DNA of 30,088 nt from Myxococcales bacterium (GTDB lineage Bacteria > Myxococcota > UBA796 > SXON01), in the NCBI GenBank assembly GCA_009692585.1, contig SHYX01000051.1:1-30088 (forward strand), read 5' to 3'. Each line of letters starts with the position of its first letter. The stretch's first letter is position 1. The notes beneath the pieces were generated by a model that saw nothing but the letters and a program-made list of their open reading frames with translations, was not told where the DNA came from and made no database searches. Of the stretch, positions 9,687-17,342 are shown piece by piece. A program made the translations under genes and the position numbers.

Positions 9687-10385
9687 ATGGCAAAGGGGCA
9701 GCCCCCACCCGCAGTCGTCGCCGTTTCGTGGGCGCGGGTGGAGCCGACGCGAGGGGACTATGACGACGGCGCCGTGGACGCGCTCATCGCGACCGTGAGG
9801 GGCTCGCGCGCTGCGGGTGCCGAGCCGTTGGTCGTACTCCACGACGGAGCGCTTCCCGACTGGGTCATCGAGCGCCACGGCTGGCTGGACCCCGACGTGC
9901 TGGCGGCCTGGGGCTGCTATGTCGACCGCGTCGCGCAGCGGGCGGGCGTGCACGTGCGGCGGTGGGTGCCCATCCGGGGGCCGTTTCAGGAGGCGGGATG
10001 GTACGACCGGGAGGCCGCGGCGGTGCTCCGGGTGCTCTTGGACGTGCACGCGATCGCGTACCTCCACCTTCATCGTTGCCAAGGCTACGGTGGCGGCGCT
10101 CCGGAGGTCGGTACCCTCGCGACCTGGGGTGCTTCGCCGGTCGGGGTGCTCGCGCGCGTGCGTCGTGCGCTCGGGCAACGTGGTGAGGGCGCGGACGCCT
10201 GGGTCCGGGTGCTGGCCACCGGCAAGCTGGCGCCCCCCTTCGGGCTCTTTGGCGAGCTGCCCAACGGCACCCCGGCCCTGGACTTCATCGGCATGGAGTG
10301 GGCCGGCCCGGACGATGGGGCCGCGGCGGCGCTGCACCGGCTCGGGGAGTGGGGGACGAGCGTGTTTCGGGTGGGGGAGCCGTGA
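9687..10385 (+). CDS. Shortened GH1-like protein lacking catalytic glutamates
   Basis: The 232-residue product resembles the first half of family 1 beta-glycosidases. VAVSWARVEPTRGDYDD matches the strand-2 region (usual form IEWARIEPEPG.FD), followed by a Leu-His-Asp-(x)-Ala-Leu-Pro counterpart of the LHHFTLP strand, then GWLDP. Where GH1 enzymes have the acid/base Glu in W(I/V)T(I/L)NEP, this protein reads WVPIRGP, so that Glu is missing. The C-terminal part LDFIGMEWAGP matches the DFIGVNYY strand, and the protein ends before the nucleophile ITENG motif. It also lacks the GH1 N-terminus with its substrate-binding residues. It is unlikely to be a glycosidase and may be a sugar-binding or degenerate form. 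The ATG at 9687 has no strong ribosome site. It is divergent from pfkA. Confidence 0.6.
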   Translation: MAKGQPPPAVVAVSWARVEPTRGDYDDGAVDALIATVRGSRAAGAEPLVVLHDGALPDWVIERHGWLDPDVLAAWGCYVDRVAQRAGVHVRRWVPIRGPFQEAGWYDREAAAVLRVLLDVHAIAYLHLHRCQGYGGGAPEVGTLATWGASPVGVLARVRRALGQRGEGADAWVRVLATGKLAPPFGLFGELPNGTPALDFIGMEWAGPDDGAAAALHRLGEWGTSVFRVGEP

Positions 10386-10613
10386 GCGCGGAAGCGAGGG
10401 CGGAGCCAGAATGCGAGGATCACGGCGGCTCCGACTGGCCTGGCTCCGGCGCGGTGGCGCGGGGCGGCGCCAACCGGGCTCGACCTTCAGGCGGCTGAAG
10501 CGCCACCCCGCCCGTCAAGCGAGGCCCCCCCTCTTAACTTTTCCCTCATGTCTCCGGTGCGACAGTCCGATCCAGTGTTTGTCCACCCCAGGACACGGAG
10601 GACCATCCATACT

Positions 10614-11576
10614 ATGCGATTCAACAGCTTTCTCACCGTCGCCTTCTTCGCCTGCGCCCCGGAGTCCCAGACCCCTGAGGTGACCGAATCCCCACTCGCG
10701 AGCGGACCCACCGTCAGCTTCGAGTTCCCCATGGATGGCATCAAGATCGCCCTCCGCTCGGTGCGCTACGACGAAGAGGGTGCGGCCACCGTCGGCTCGG
10801 TGCTGCGCTCTGCCACCATCGCCGACGGGGAGGTGAGCATCAACCTGCCGGCCCGCGCCGCCCGCCGCGACCGGGATCCGTCGTTCCCCGACGCCCCGGT
10901 GGCGTACCAGGTCTTCGCCTACGCCGACATGCCCGAGGGCCAGCCGGACACCTACTACGGCGTCGGCGAAGAGTCCGTCGTCTACTTCAACGGCAAGGAC
11001 GGCGGCAAGAAGGGCTGGTACGTCCAGGCCACCGACGAGGACGGGACGATCACCTGGTCGAGCACCGACCGCATCGTGAGCATCCCCAGCCGCCTGCTCG
11101 GCCCGAGCGCCGCGTCCATCCGTGGCACCGTGGGCGACATCGCCGCCGGCGATCTGCGCCTGGCCTTCGAGGGCCCGGACGGAGTCGTCGATGCCAACGC
11201 GCCGATCGGCGGGACCTTCGAGGCGGAGATCTCGGGCGCGCCGTCTTCACCCAGCGAGCTGGACGATGGCATGGTCGTCGCCCAGGTCACCCCCCGGGTG
11301 TACGTCGACATCGACGGCAGCAAGGCGTTCGAGGACGGCGAGCCCCTCGTCGGCGAGATCTGCTGGGGGATGAGCCCGGTCTACATGGGCTGGGTCGACG
11401 GCGCCCACAGCGTCGAGCAGGCCCTGGATTTCGTCCGGGCGGGCGTCCGCACCGGGTGGCACGCCTGGGCCGAGACCGACGGCGGCGCCCAGTTGGTCGC
11501 CCCCGGCGCCGACATCCAGGCCCAGGAGAATTGCCCGACTGAAGCGATGCTCCCCGACGGGAACGAACCCGGCTAG
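10614..11576 (+). CDS. Lipoprotein of unknown family (paralogue of the one at 19653-20576)
   Basis: The ATG at 10614 has a good ribosome site (GGAGGA at 10597-10602) and opens a signal peptide ending FFACAPES, a lipobox-like Cys at residue 14. The 320-residue protein has a Pro/Glu/Ser linker and then all-beta segments (VSFEFPM, VAYQVFAYADM, GWYVQAT). The C-terminal region has a distinctive pattern: VxVDIDG, then Val-Gly-Glu-Ile-Cys, then GWHAW, and a last Cys in QENC. The same pattern and spacing occur in the minus-strand lipoprotein at 19653-20576, so the two look like distant paralogues. The two Cys could form a disulphide in the periplasm. No family is recognised. An intrinsic terminator follows 17 bases after the stop. 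Confidence 0.8.
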   Translation: MRFNSFLTVAFFACAPESQTPEVTESPLASGPTVSFEFPMDGIKIALRSVRYDEEGAATVGSVLRSATIADGEVSINLPARAARRDRDPSFPDAPVAYQVFAYADMPEGQPDTYYGVGEESVVYFNGKDGGKKGWYVQATDEDGTITWSSTDRIVSIPSRLLGPSAASIRGTVGDIAAGDLRLAFEGPDGVVDANAPIGGTFEAEISGAPSSPSELDDGMVVAQVTPRVYVDIDGSKAFEDGEPLVGEICWGMSPVYMGWVDGAHSVEQALDFVRAGVRTGWHAWAETDGGAQLVAPGADIQAQENCPTEAMLPDGNEPG

Positions 11577-11593
11577 TACCCGCAGGTCGCGCT

Positions 11594-11635
11594 GGCCGGG
11601 TCACCCCTTCGGGGGGGCCCGGCCCTCGGCTTTTT
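11594..11635 (+). terminator. Intrinsic terminator of the lipoprotein gene
   Basis: A GC stem GGCCGGG (11594-11600) pairs with CCCGGCC (11618-11624). Inside it CACCCC and GGGGGG flank a TTCG tetraloop. A run of five T follows at 11631-11635 after a 6-base gap. The stem is strong, but the T run is slightly displaced. It lies between two convergent genes, and on the minus strand no T run follows the hairpin. Confidence 0.75.
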
Positions 11636-11639
11636 GGCC

Positions 11640-12437
11640 TCAGTTCGCCGCGACGAGACGGGCGCTCGGCATCACCCAGTCAAAACGCCGCAGCCCGTAC
11701 CGTTCGGCCAGGTCAGCCAGCTTGTGGGAATACCGGGGATCGGTAGCGTAGCGGCCTTGGAGCGCGCGGGCGTAGGCGTCTGGATCTTCCGCGACCAGGC
11801 GCGCCGCCGCATAGCGCTCGGCCGTGGCCAGCACCCGAGAATGGTCCGCCAACGACTCGGCGTAGGAGTGGTACAGCCGGAAGCTATGGTGACGGTGAGC
11901 GAGCTTCCCGCCTTGGTATTCGACGACCCGCCGCTTGGACGTGCCCGCCGGACCCTGCCCCTTCATCCCGAACAGGTTGAATCCGGGGGCGCTCTTTCCC
12001 CAGCCGCTCTCGAGGATGGCCTGTGCCACGGTGACGCTGGCCGGCACGCCGAACACCACATCTCCGAAGGTCGCGCCGGGCAGCACCGACGCGAGGAACT
12101 CCCCCTTCCGACCCGCTGGCAACGGCGTCACCGCGAGGCGCACCCGAACGCGCAGTTCCACCAGCGCGTCGAAGGCAGCCCCGAGATCGGGCGAAACGCT
12201 GCCCGTCGCCAACAGCGCCCGCGGTTGCGCGCCGACGAGCTCGTCCACTCGGTCGCCGATGGGGCCGACCGGCGCGCCGGTGTCGAACCCCAACCACAGC
12301 GCCGCGACCTCGTCACCAAGCGCGGCGCTCTCGTCCACGGCGCGTGCCACGGCCGGACCACCCGCACCGAGCGGGGTCGCCGGCATCGCGACTAGGGCGA
12401 GCACACCGAGGGGGAGGAGGCACAGGCGACGAAACAC
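11640..12437 (-). CDS. Secreted glucosaminidase-family peptidoglycan hydrolase (FlgJ C-terminal type)
   Basis: The GTG at 12437 opens a signal peptide (FRRLCLLPLGVLALVAMPATPLGA), giving 265 residues; the frame is open far upstream but antisense to better genes. Residues 25-110 are an N-terminal region of unknown role. From residue 130 the sequence ASVTVAQAILESGWGKSAPG, with Glu143 as the probable catalytic acid, then NLFGMKGQG, and near the C-terminus ALQGRYATDPRYSHKL, match the glucosaminidase (mannosyl-glycoprotein endo-beta-N-acetylglucosaminidase) fold, which cuts the glycan strands of peptidoglycan in the periplasm. It is the last gene of the minus-strand run, 53 bases after the HAD gene, and a palindromic site sits in that gap, so it may also have its own promoter. 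Confidence 0.88.
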   Translation of the reverse strand: MFRRLCLLPLGVLALVAMPATPLGAGGPAVARAVDESAALGDEVAALWLGFDTGAPVGPIGDRVDELVGAQPRALLATGSVSPDLGAAFDALVELRVRVRLAVTPLPAGRKGEFLASVLPGATFGDVVFGVPASVTVAQAILESGWGKSAPGFNLFGMKGQGPAGTSKRRVVEYQGGKLAHRHHSFRLYHSYAESLADHSRVLATAERYAAARLVAEDPDAYARALQGRYATDPRYSHKLADLAERYGLRRFDWVMPSARLVAAN

Positions 12438-12472
12438 CGCCCCAGCTAACGAAATCTGACGTTGAAGCAAGT

Positions 12473-12490
12473 CTTGACACGTCAAGTGTA
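12473..12490 (-). promoter_or_regulatory. Palindromic operator-like site, copy 2
   Basis: On the minus strand this reads TACACTTGACGTGTCAAG, with one difference from the copy at 4333-4350. The 14-base core is palindromic except at the centre. TACACT could be a -10 box, with CAGGCA (complement of 12508-12513) 17 bases upstream as a weak -35 (3 of 6). The site starts right after the HAD stop and ends 35 bases before the glucosaminidase GTG. It may switch on the glucosaminidase separately from the operon. Confidence 0.6.
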
Positions 12491-13147
12491 TCAGGATCGA
12501 GCATAGATGCCTGACGACCGACGTAGGCGGGCAATCTCGGCCTCGATCCCGCGCCACCCCCGATCGTCGTCGTACTGCAGACCCACAAGTCCGGCGTGAG
12601 ATGCGCCTGCAACATCCTTTTCGGCGTCGTCTCCCACGTGAATCGCCTCGCGCGGGGCGACCCCGACGACGCGGCAGGCGATCTCGAAGATGCGCGGATC
12701 GGGCTTGTCCACGCCGTGCTCCGCGGAAACCACGAGCGCGCTGAAAAGGCGGTCGAGCGCAAACCGATGGAACAGCTCGCGCAGTCGCAGGTCCCAGTTG
12801 GAGAGGATGGCGATGCGGATGCCGGCGCGGCTCAGGTCGCCGAGCACGCGGAGCGCCTCGGTATCGACCCACCAGGCGCGCGGGCGCGAATACCAGTCGT
12901 AGAGCGCCTCGAAGAGCGCGTCGTCCTCGACGCCCACGGCCTCGGCGACCAGGGGCGCCCAGAACGCGCGTCCATCGCCCGCCTGGCTCTGGTGCTGCCG
13001 AGCGCGCCATGCGTCTCGGAAGCGTCCCTCCACTTCCACCGGGTCGCACCGGTGGCCGCGGAGGCGCGCGGCTCGGGCGTACGTCACGCCAACCGGCTCA
13101 CGGGGTCGCAACAACGTGCCCGCCGCGTCGACGAAGACCGCCCTCAC
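12491..13147 (-). CDS. HAD-superfamily hydrolase, REG-2/HDHD3-like
   Basis: The GTG at 13147 overlaps the PAP2 stop as GTGA and starts at the family's usual point, giving 218 residues. Motif I is AVFVDAAGTLL: the nucleophile Asp7 is present, but Asp+2, normally the general acid of HAD phosphatases, is Ala9. The following REPVGVTYARAARLRG is typical of the REG-2-like group, in which motif I often lacks the second Asp. Motif II is ILSNWD, motif III lies around DKPDPRIF, and motif IV is HVGDDAEKDVAGA. It is a cytoplasmic enzyme acting on an unknown substrate. The gene is coupled to PAP2 and lies 53 bases before the glucosaminidase. Confidence 0.88.
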   Translation of the reverse strand: MRAVFVDAAGTLLRPREPVGVTYARAARLRGHRCDPVEVEGRFRDAWRARQHQSQAGDGRAFWAPLVAEAVGVEDDALFEALYDWYSRPRAWWVDTEALRVLGDLSRAGIRIAILSNWDLRLRELFHRFALDRLFSALVVSAEHGVDKPDPRIFEIACRVVGVAPREAIHVGDDAEKDVAGASHAGLVGLQYDDDRGWRGIEAEIARLRRSSGIYARS

Positions 13148-13647
13148 GGCCAACCCAAGAACCTCCGAAAAGCCCACCGCACCACGCTCCCCGAGCAGAG
13201 GCCGATCGCCCAGCCGGCGAGCACATCGCTCGGCCAGTGCTGGCCCGTGGTCACCCGAGAGACGCCGACCACCGCCGAGACGAGCGCCAGCTCGGGGAAG
13301 CCCATGACCGCTGCGAGCGCCATCGTGTTCGCCGCATGGGCGGAGGGCATCGCCGCCCCGGACCCACAATGGGGACCGAATTCATCGCGGGGAACATAGC
13401 TGCGCTCGAGCACGGCGCACGGCCGCTCCCGAGCGACCAGCGGCTTGAGCACCCGCACCACCCCAATGTCCGTCAGCGCAACCGCGATGAGCGCCGGTAA
13501 AAGCCAACGCTGCTGCTGCCGAAAATAGCAGAGGCCGAGGCAGAGCAGGACCAATGCTGCTACCGCCATCCACGAGTCGAAAAGCACCCACAGCCCGGGC
13601 GCCGCCGTGTACCAGCCGTTGATGATGACGAAGACGGTCTTGTCCAC
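13144..13647 (-). CDS. PAP2-family membrane phosphatase
   Basis: This 167-residue protein starts with a GTG at 13647, 6 bases after the thermonuclease stop. It shows the three PAP2 motifs: KPLVARERP (KxxxxxxRP), AMPSAHAANTMA (PSxH) and SRVTTGQHWPSDVLAG (SRxxxxxHxxxD). Several hydrophobic helices (VLFDSWMAVAALVLLCLG, WLLPALIAVALTDIGV and others) place it in the inner membrane. Its relatives dephosphorylate lipid phosphates such as undecaprenyl pyrophosphate or phosphatidate. The substrate cannot be told from sequence. In this operon of envelope genes, recycling of the peptidoglycan lipid carrier is a reasonable guess. Confidence 0.9.
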   Translation of the reverse strand: MDKTVFVIINGWYTAAPGLWVLFDSWMAVAALVLLCLGLCYFRQQQRWLLPALIAVALTDIGVVRVLKPLVARERPCAVLERSYVPRDEFGPHCGSGAAMPSAHAANTMALAAVMGFPELALVSAVVGVSRVTTGQHWPSDVLAGWAIGLCSGSVVRWAFRRFLGWP

Positions 13648-13653
13648 GCAACC

Positions 13654-14484
13654 TCAGGGGTTGGGGAGGTCCACCTGGTGCGCGCGGGAGTCCACGACGC
13701 GTCCATAGCGGTCATAGATCGTAGCGCGATCTTCCCCGTTGTTCCAGATCGGGTCGCCGCTTCCAAGGTACAACTCCAGTTGGGCGGTCGGGTCCACGGC
13801 ATCGACGCCGCGGCCGCTGTGCAACTTGAAGGTGTTGCCCTGGGGCACGATCACCTCCGGGAGCGGCCAGTTGCGGCCTGAGATGTCGGCGATGTGGTAC
13901 CCGGCAAGGTTCAGCGGCGCCGCGGAGATGTTGGCGACGCGCAGGTACTCACCGTTGACGTTCTGCCGGTCATCGCCGTCGGCGTTGGCGTGGAACGAGG
14001 TGATGTGCAGCGCGCCCTGGAAGCGCTCGGTGGACCAGATCCCCCGGCGTGCCTTGCGCGCCTTTTCCTGCGCCGCGAAGAGCGCGGTCAAGTCGGTCGC
14101 GTCCGGCGGGATCACGAAGACGTGGGCGAGCCCGGCCTCCAGGAGCGCGACCGACAGATTCTTCCCCTCGACTTCAAGGCCGGCAAGCATGCGCCCGTAG
14201 CCGTCGCGCTTGCCGTCACTCAACAGCCTCACCCGCTTCTGAAGCACCAGCGACGCGGCCAGCTCGCGCGCCTCCGGACCGTACTGCTCGGATGGTTTGA
14301 GCTCGGGCGTGTTGACCCACCGGAGGCGCACCTTGTCGCGGGTGTCGAGGGTCACGGTGTCCCCGTCGTAGACCGACGTCACCGTGGCGAACTCGGGCGG
14401 GACGGGCGCATCCGAGAGCCGCACCGCCACGTCCGGATCGATGTCGGGTTCGGTGGCGAGCGCCCAGAGCGAGAGGAGGATCAC
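13654..14484 (-). CDS. Thermonuclease (SNase) fused to a lamin-tail domain
   Basis: The GTG at 14484 overlaps the stop of the upstream protease gene as GTGA and opens a hydrophobic stretch (ILLSLWALA) that may be a signal sequence, giving 276 residues. Residues 33-155 are a staphylococcal nuclease-like domain: Asp40 in VYDGDTV, Arg53 and Glu61 in VRLRWVNTPELKPSE, and Arg98 in GYGRMLAG are the counterparts of the Ca-binding Asp and the catalytic Arg/Glu/Arg set. Position 40 of the S. aureus enzyme (Asp) is Asn here. Residues 165-276 fit a lamin-tail domain, an Ig-like beta-sandwich common on secreted nucleases, with the pattern GEYLRVANISAAPLNLAGY. It probably degrades extracellular DNA or RNA. 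Confidence 0.88.
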   Translation of the reverse strand: MILLSLWALATEPDIDPDVAVRLSDAPVPPEFATVTSVYDGDTVTLDTRDKVRLRWVNTPELKPSEQYGPEARELAASLVLQKRVRLLSDGKRDGYGRMLAGLEVEGKNLSVALLEAGLAHVFVIPPDATDLTALFAAQEKARKARRGIWSTERFQGALHITSFHANADGDDRQNVNGEYLRVANISAAPLNLAGYHIADISGRNWPLPEVIVPQGNTFKLHSGRGVDAVDPTAQLELYLGSGDPIWNNGEDRATIYDRYGRVVDSRAHQVDLPNP

Positions 14485-16493
14485 GGTGTCCCGCGGGCCT
14501 TCGCCGCGTGGCTGAAGCGGCGGGCCTGCCAGATGAGGTAGGGATCGTCGGGACTCAGGCGCGCCGCGGCCTGCGCCTGCACGCTCGCTTGCGCGACGTC
14601 GCCCGCCACGTAGGCGACTACGGCAGCGGTGTCGCGATAAGCGGCATTGTTTGGGTCGGCGGCGACCGCCCGCGCGCTGGCGCGCTGCGCCTCGGCCACG
14701 CGTTCCGCGCCCAACGCCCAGTACCATGCGTCGCAGTTGTCGCGACCAGGGCCACGCCGGAAGGGCTTGCAGTCCCGCTCGTACCCGGCGCTCAGCGCGG
14801 CCTTCGCGGCGGCATCGTCACGCACGAGGTGCAGCGCCGCGCCCACGAAGTCGAGGGGCGCCGCTCCGGGATGCAATCTGCCCAGCGCCCGGTCGACATC
14901 GGCGCGGAAGGTGGCGCGATCAGCGTCCTTCAGTGACATCGCGTACAGCCACATCGGGTGGCCGCCGACCGGGTACACGTCCAAGAGTTGCCGGAGCGTC
15001 GTGATGGCGCCGTAGCGATCGCCCGACTCCAGCGCGACCAGCGCCCGGCGGAAGAGGAAGCCGCTGCCGCCGCGATCGACGGCGATCGCTTCGTCGAGCG
15101 CCCGCTCCGCTTCCGCGGGCCGCCCCAGCGCCAGGAGCACGTCAGAGTAGGCGACCAGCAACTCCTGCCGGACATCGGGGTCGCTCACGCGGACCGACAA
15201 CGACGCCTCAGCCCGCGCCAACGCCTCTTTTTCGCGGCCCAGCGCGATGAGCGTGCCGATCAGCTCGCCCCAGATGCCCTGTTCCACCATCTCGACCGGG
15301 CTGAGGACCGCGAGCCGCTCGATGGAGGCTTCATCGTTCCCGTCAAAACGTTCGATCCGAGCTGCGAGCGCGACCAGAACGGGTTCGTGGGCATTGGTGG
15401 CCAGCGCACGAGCCACGAGCTCCCTTGCCGCTGGCAACTCGTCGTGGGCGATGAGCACCCGCGCGCGCTCGCCCGCCGACCGCAGGTCGCCCGCCGCGAG
15501 CGCCTGGGCATGGCGCGCGGCGTCCTGTTTGAGCCACGCGGTCATCGCGTCGAAGGTCCGGCGCGTCCGGGGGGCTTCGAGCACCAGCCGCTGCCCCGGG
15601 TAGTCGATGACCGTGCGCCAGGCGCCAAGCGTGGAGTAGCCGAGCAACCCACGGGACACGGCGCAAACATCAGCGGCTGGGTCGTCCGGACTGGACCAAC
15701 GAATGGGGAGCGTCCGCCTGATGCTGCGCCCGCCCACCTCGATGAGCGTCGCGGGAATGTGACGGGTCTCGGTCAAGAACTGGAAGTCGGGCACTTTGTC
15801 GAGCGCCGCGCCGATGCCGAAGATCGGCTCCACCCCGAGCGTGGTCAACAGCCGAAAGGGCTCCCCGGTCTGGCACCACAGGCTCGTATCGCCGGCGCCG
15901 GTGTCAATCTCGATGCCCACCGTGGCGGCCACGAACTTGCCCCCGCCCGAGTGCGCGCGCGATGCTTCGATGCGCACATCGACGCCCACATGGGTGCTGG
16001 TGACGCTCACCCCCTGACCCTTCCCGCGCGGCTTGTAGGTGCCCGGACGGTGCAGCTCCAACCGATCGGCCGGGTAGTCGACCACCAGCGTCCAATTTCG
16101 CCAAACGTTGTGGCCGAGGATGCCATCTACGGGGATGGCCCCAGCGTGGTCGGGGATGCCGGGTACCCCGGTCGCGACATCGACATTATCGATGCGGAAG
16201 TCGCCGATCTGAATCCAAGGCAGCGTGGCCCGACGCCAAGCGACGCTCCCCGAGAGACCGGCGACGCGCCCCCCGGCGTCGACCGAAGTCAGGCCCAACC
16301 GCTCCGCCGCGTCTTCGGTCACGACCGAGACCGCCGCGCCGGTGTCCACGAGAAAAAGTGCGGTGCCGCCATCGGGAGTGCCAACCTGCACGTAAACCTT
16401 GTCGGCGCCGGGGTAGCCGCGCCAGAGGTCGACCACCGTGGACGTGGGCGGCGTCCGCGCGAAGGCCAGAGCACCAAGCAGGGTCAGCATCAT
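14481..16493 (-). CDS. Exported aspartic protease with two DTG domains plus TPRs
   Basis: The ATG at 16493 (a second ATG follows) opens a signal sequence, MMLTLLGALAFA; the product is 670 residues. The first protease unit has Asp50 in FLVDTGAAVSVV, then VDGILGHNVW. The second has Asp197 in VGIEIDTGAGDTSLW, then GLLGYSTLGAWRTVIDYP. Each unit also has the hydrophobic strand before Asp and the loop that closes the family's fold, so both look complete. The layout is thus a tandem of retropepsin-like domains, like the two lobes of pepsin. Residues 350-670 are tetratricopeptide-like helices (REKEALARAEASL, GRPAEAERALDEAI, and ASVQAQAAARLSPDD). It is probably a periplasmic protease with a protein-interaction arm. 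Its start lies 3 bases after the E2-like stop. Confidence 0.85.
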   Translation of the reverse strand: MMLTLLGALAFARTPPTSTVVDLWRGYPGADKVYVQVGTPDGGTALFLVDTGAAVSVVTEDAAERLGLTSVDAGGRVAGLSGSVAWRRATLPWIQIGDFRIDNVDVATGVPGIPDHAGAIPVDGILGHNVWRNWTLVVDYPADRLELHRPGTYKPRGKGQGVSVTSTHVGVDVRIEASRAHSGGGKFVAATVGIEIDTGAGDTSLWCQTGEPFRLLTTLGVEPIFGIGAALDKVPDFQFLTETRHIPATLIEVGGRSIRRTLPIRWSSPDDPAADVCAVSRGLLGYSTLGAWRTVIDYPGQRLVLEAPRTRRTFDAMTAWLKQDAARHAQALAAGDLRSAGERARVLIAHDELPAARELVARALATNAHEPVLVALAARIERFDGNDEASIERLAVLSPVEMVEQGIWGELIGTLIALGREKEALARAEASLSVRVSDPDVRQELLVAYSDVLLALGRPAEAERALDEAIAVDRGGSGFLFRRALVALESGDRYGAITTLRQLLDVYPVGGHPMWLYAMSLKDADRATFRADVDRALGRLHPGAAPLDFVGAALHLVRDDAAAKAALSAGYERDCKPFRRGPGRDNCDAWYWALGAERVAEAQRASARAVAADPNNAAYRDTAAVVAYVAGDVAQASVQAQAAARLSPDDPYLIWQARRFSHAAKARGTP

Positions 16494-16496
16494 CGG

Positions 16497-17336
16497 CTAA
16501 ACCGCGAGCTCGTCGAGGCGTTCCGGGTTCTCCAGCAAGGCCTTCATCTCGCGAGCAACGACCCCGCCATGGTAGCCGTCGACAACCCGGTGGTCGAAGG
16601 TGCCGTTGATGTGGAGGACCCGGCCGATGACGATCTGCCCGTCCACCACCAACGGCTTTTCTTCGATGCTGCCCAGGGTCACGATGATGGGGGTACGAGC
16701 GAGCGGGAAGAACGGCGCATACCCCACGGTCAGCCCGAAGACGCCGACGTTGGTCACCATCGCCGAGCCGAACGGGTCCCCGGGCGTACCCAGGAACTTC
16801 GGGTTGACATTGAGGGTGTACTGGAGGAAATCGAGGAAGCGCAACACCGGCTTGATGAGGAAACCGGGCAGGCCAGCCAGCCCCTTCTTGGTCTGGTTGA
16901 ACTCGGCGTCGTCGCCGGCGCGGATCTTGAGCGCCCGCTCCCGGATCAGCCGCCCCATGGCGACCACGTCGAGGGTGTTCGCGTTCTTGAGCTTGATGCC
17001 GCTCAGATCGGTCTTGCCGATGTGCTCGGCGTCTTCGACCACGATCTGCATGAAGATGTCGACGTCTTTGCGCTGGTACAGGCTACCGAGACGCACCAGG
17101 GAGTTCAGATCCCGGTGCTTGGCGATGATCATCGCCAGCGCCCGCGCCACCGCGTGGCTGACCGTGACCTTTTCGCCCGAGCTCTCGCGTTTGGCCGCGA
17201 TCCACGCCTGGAGCTTCTCGGCACGAACCTCCAAGGAGCCGTACACGTGCGGATCGTAGGGGTGGTCCCACACATTCGCGGCGATCTGGCGGTACGTGGA
17301 CGGGTTGGGGTACCGCGTCAGCTCGATGTTGGGCAT
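16497..17336 (-). CDS. Stand-alone acyltransferase domain of the 2-oxoacid dehydrogenase E2 type
   Basis: This 279-residue protein is all catalytic domain. It lacks the lipoyl domain and the E1/E3-binding domain that normally precede it, since it starts at MPNIELTRYPNP. The signature is FDHRVVDGYHGG, with His249 and Asp253, which in E2 enzymes transfer the acyl group to CoA. Other E2-like patterns are VTVSHAVARALA, GSAMVTNVGVFG and PIIVTLGSIEEKPLV. Relatives of this short type are annotated as 2-oxo acid dehydrogenase E2. With no lipoyl domain in the protein, it may act on another acyl carrier or use a lipoylated protein supplied in trans. It sits in an operon without dehydrogenase genes, 6 bases downstream of the SRPBCC gene. 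Confidence 0.82.
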   Translation of the reverse strand: MPNIELTRYPNPSTYRQIAANVWDHPYDPHVYGSLEVRAEKLQAWIAAKRESSGEKVTVSHAVARALAMIIAKHRDLNSLVRLGSLYQRKDVDIFMQIVVEDAEHIGKTDLSGIKLKNANTLDVVAMGRLIRERALKIRAGDDAEFNQTKKGLAGLPGFLIKPVLRFLDFLQYTLNVNPKFLGTPGDPFGSAMVTNVGVFGLTVGYAPFFPLARTPIIVTLGSIEEKPLVVDGQIVIGRVLHINGTFDHRVVDGYHGGVVAREMKALLENPERLDELAV

Positions 17337-17342
17337 GCCCGA

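Noticed and set aside
11640..13049. A longer start for the glucosaminidase frame, reaching to about 13049
   Set aside because: The extension is antisense-like text over the HAD gene in a different frame, and the GTG at 12437 opens a proper signal peptide.
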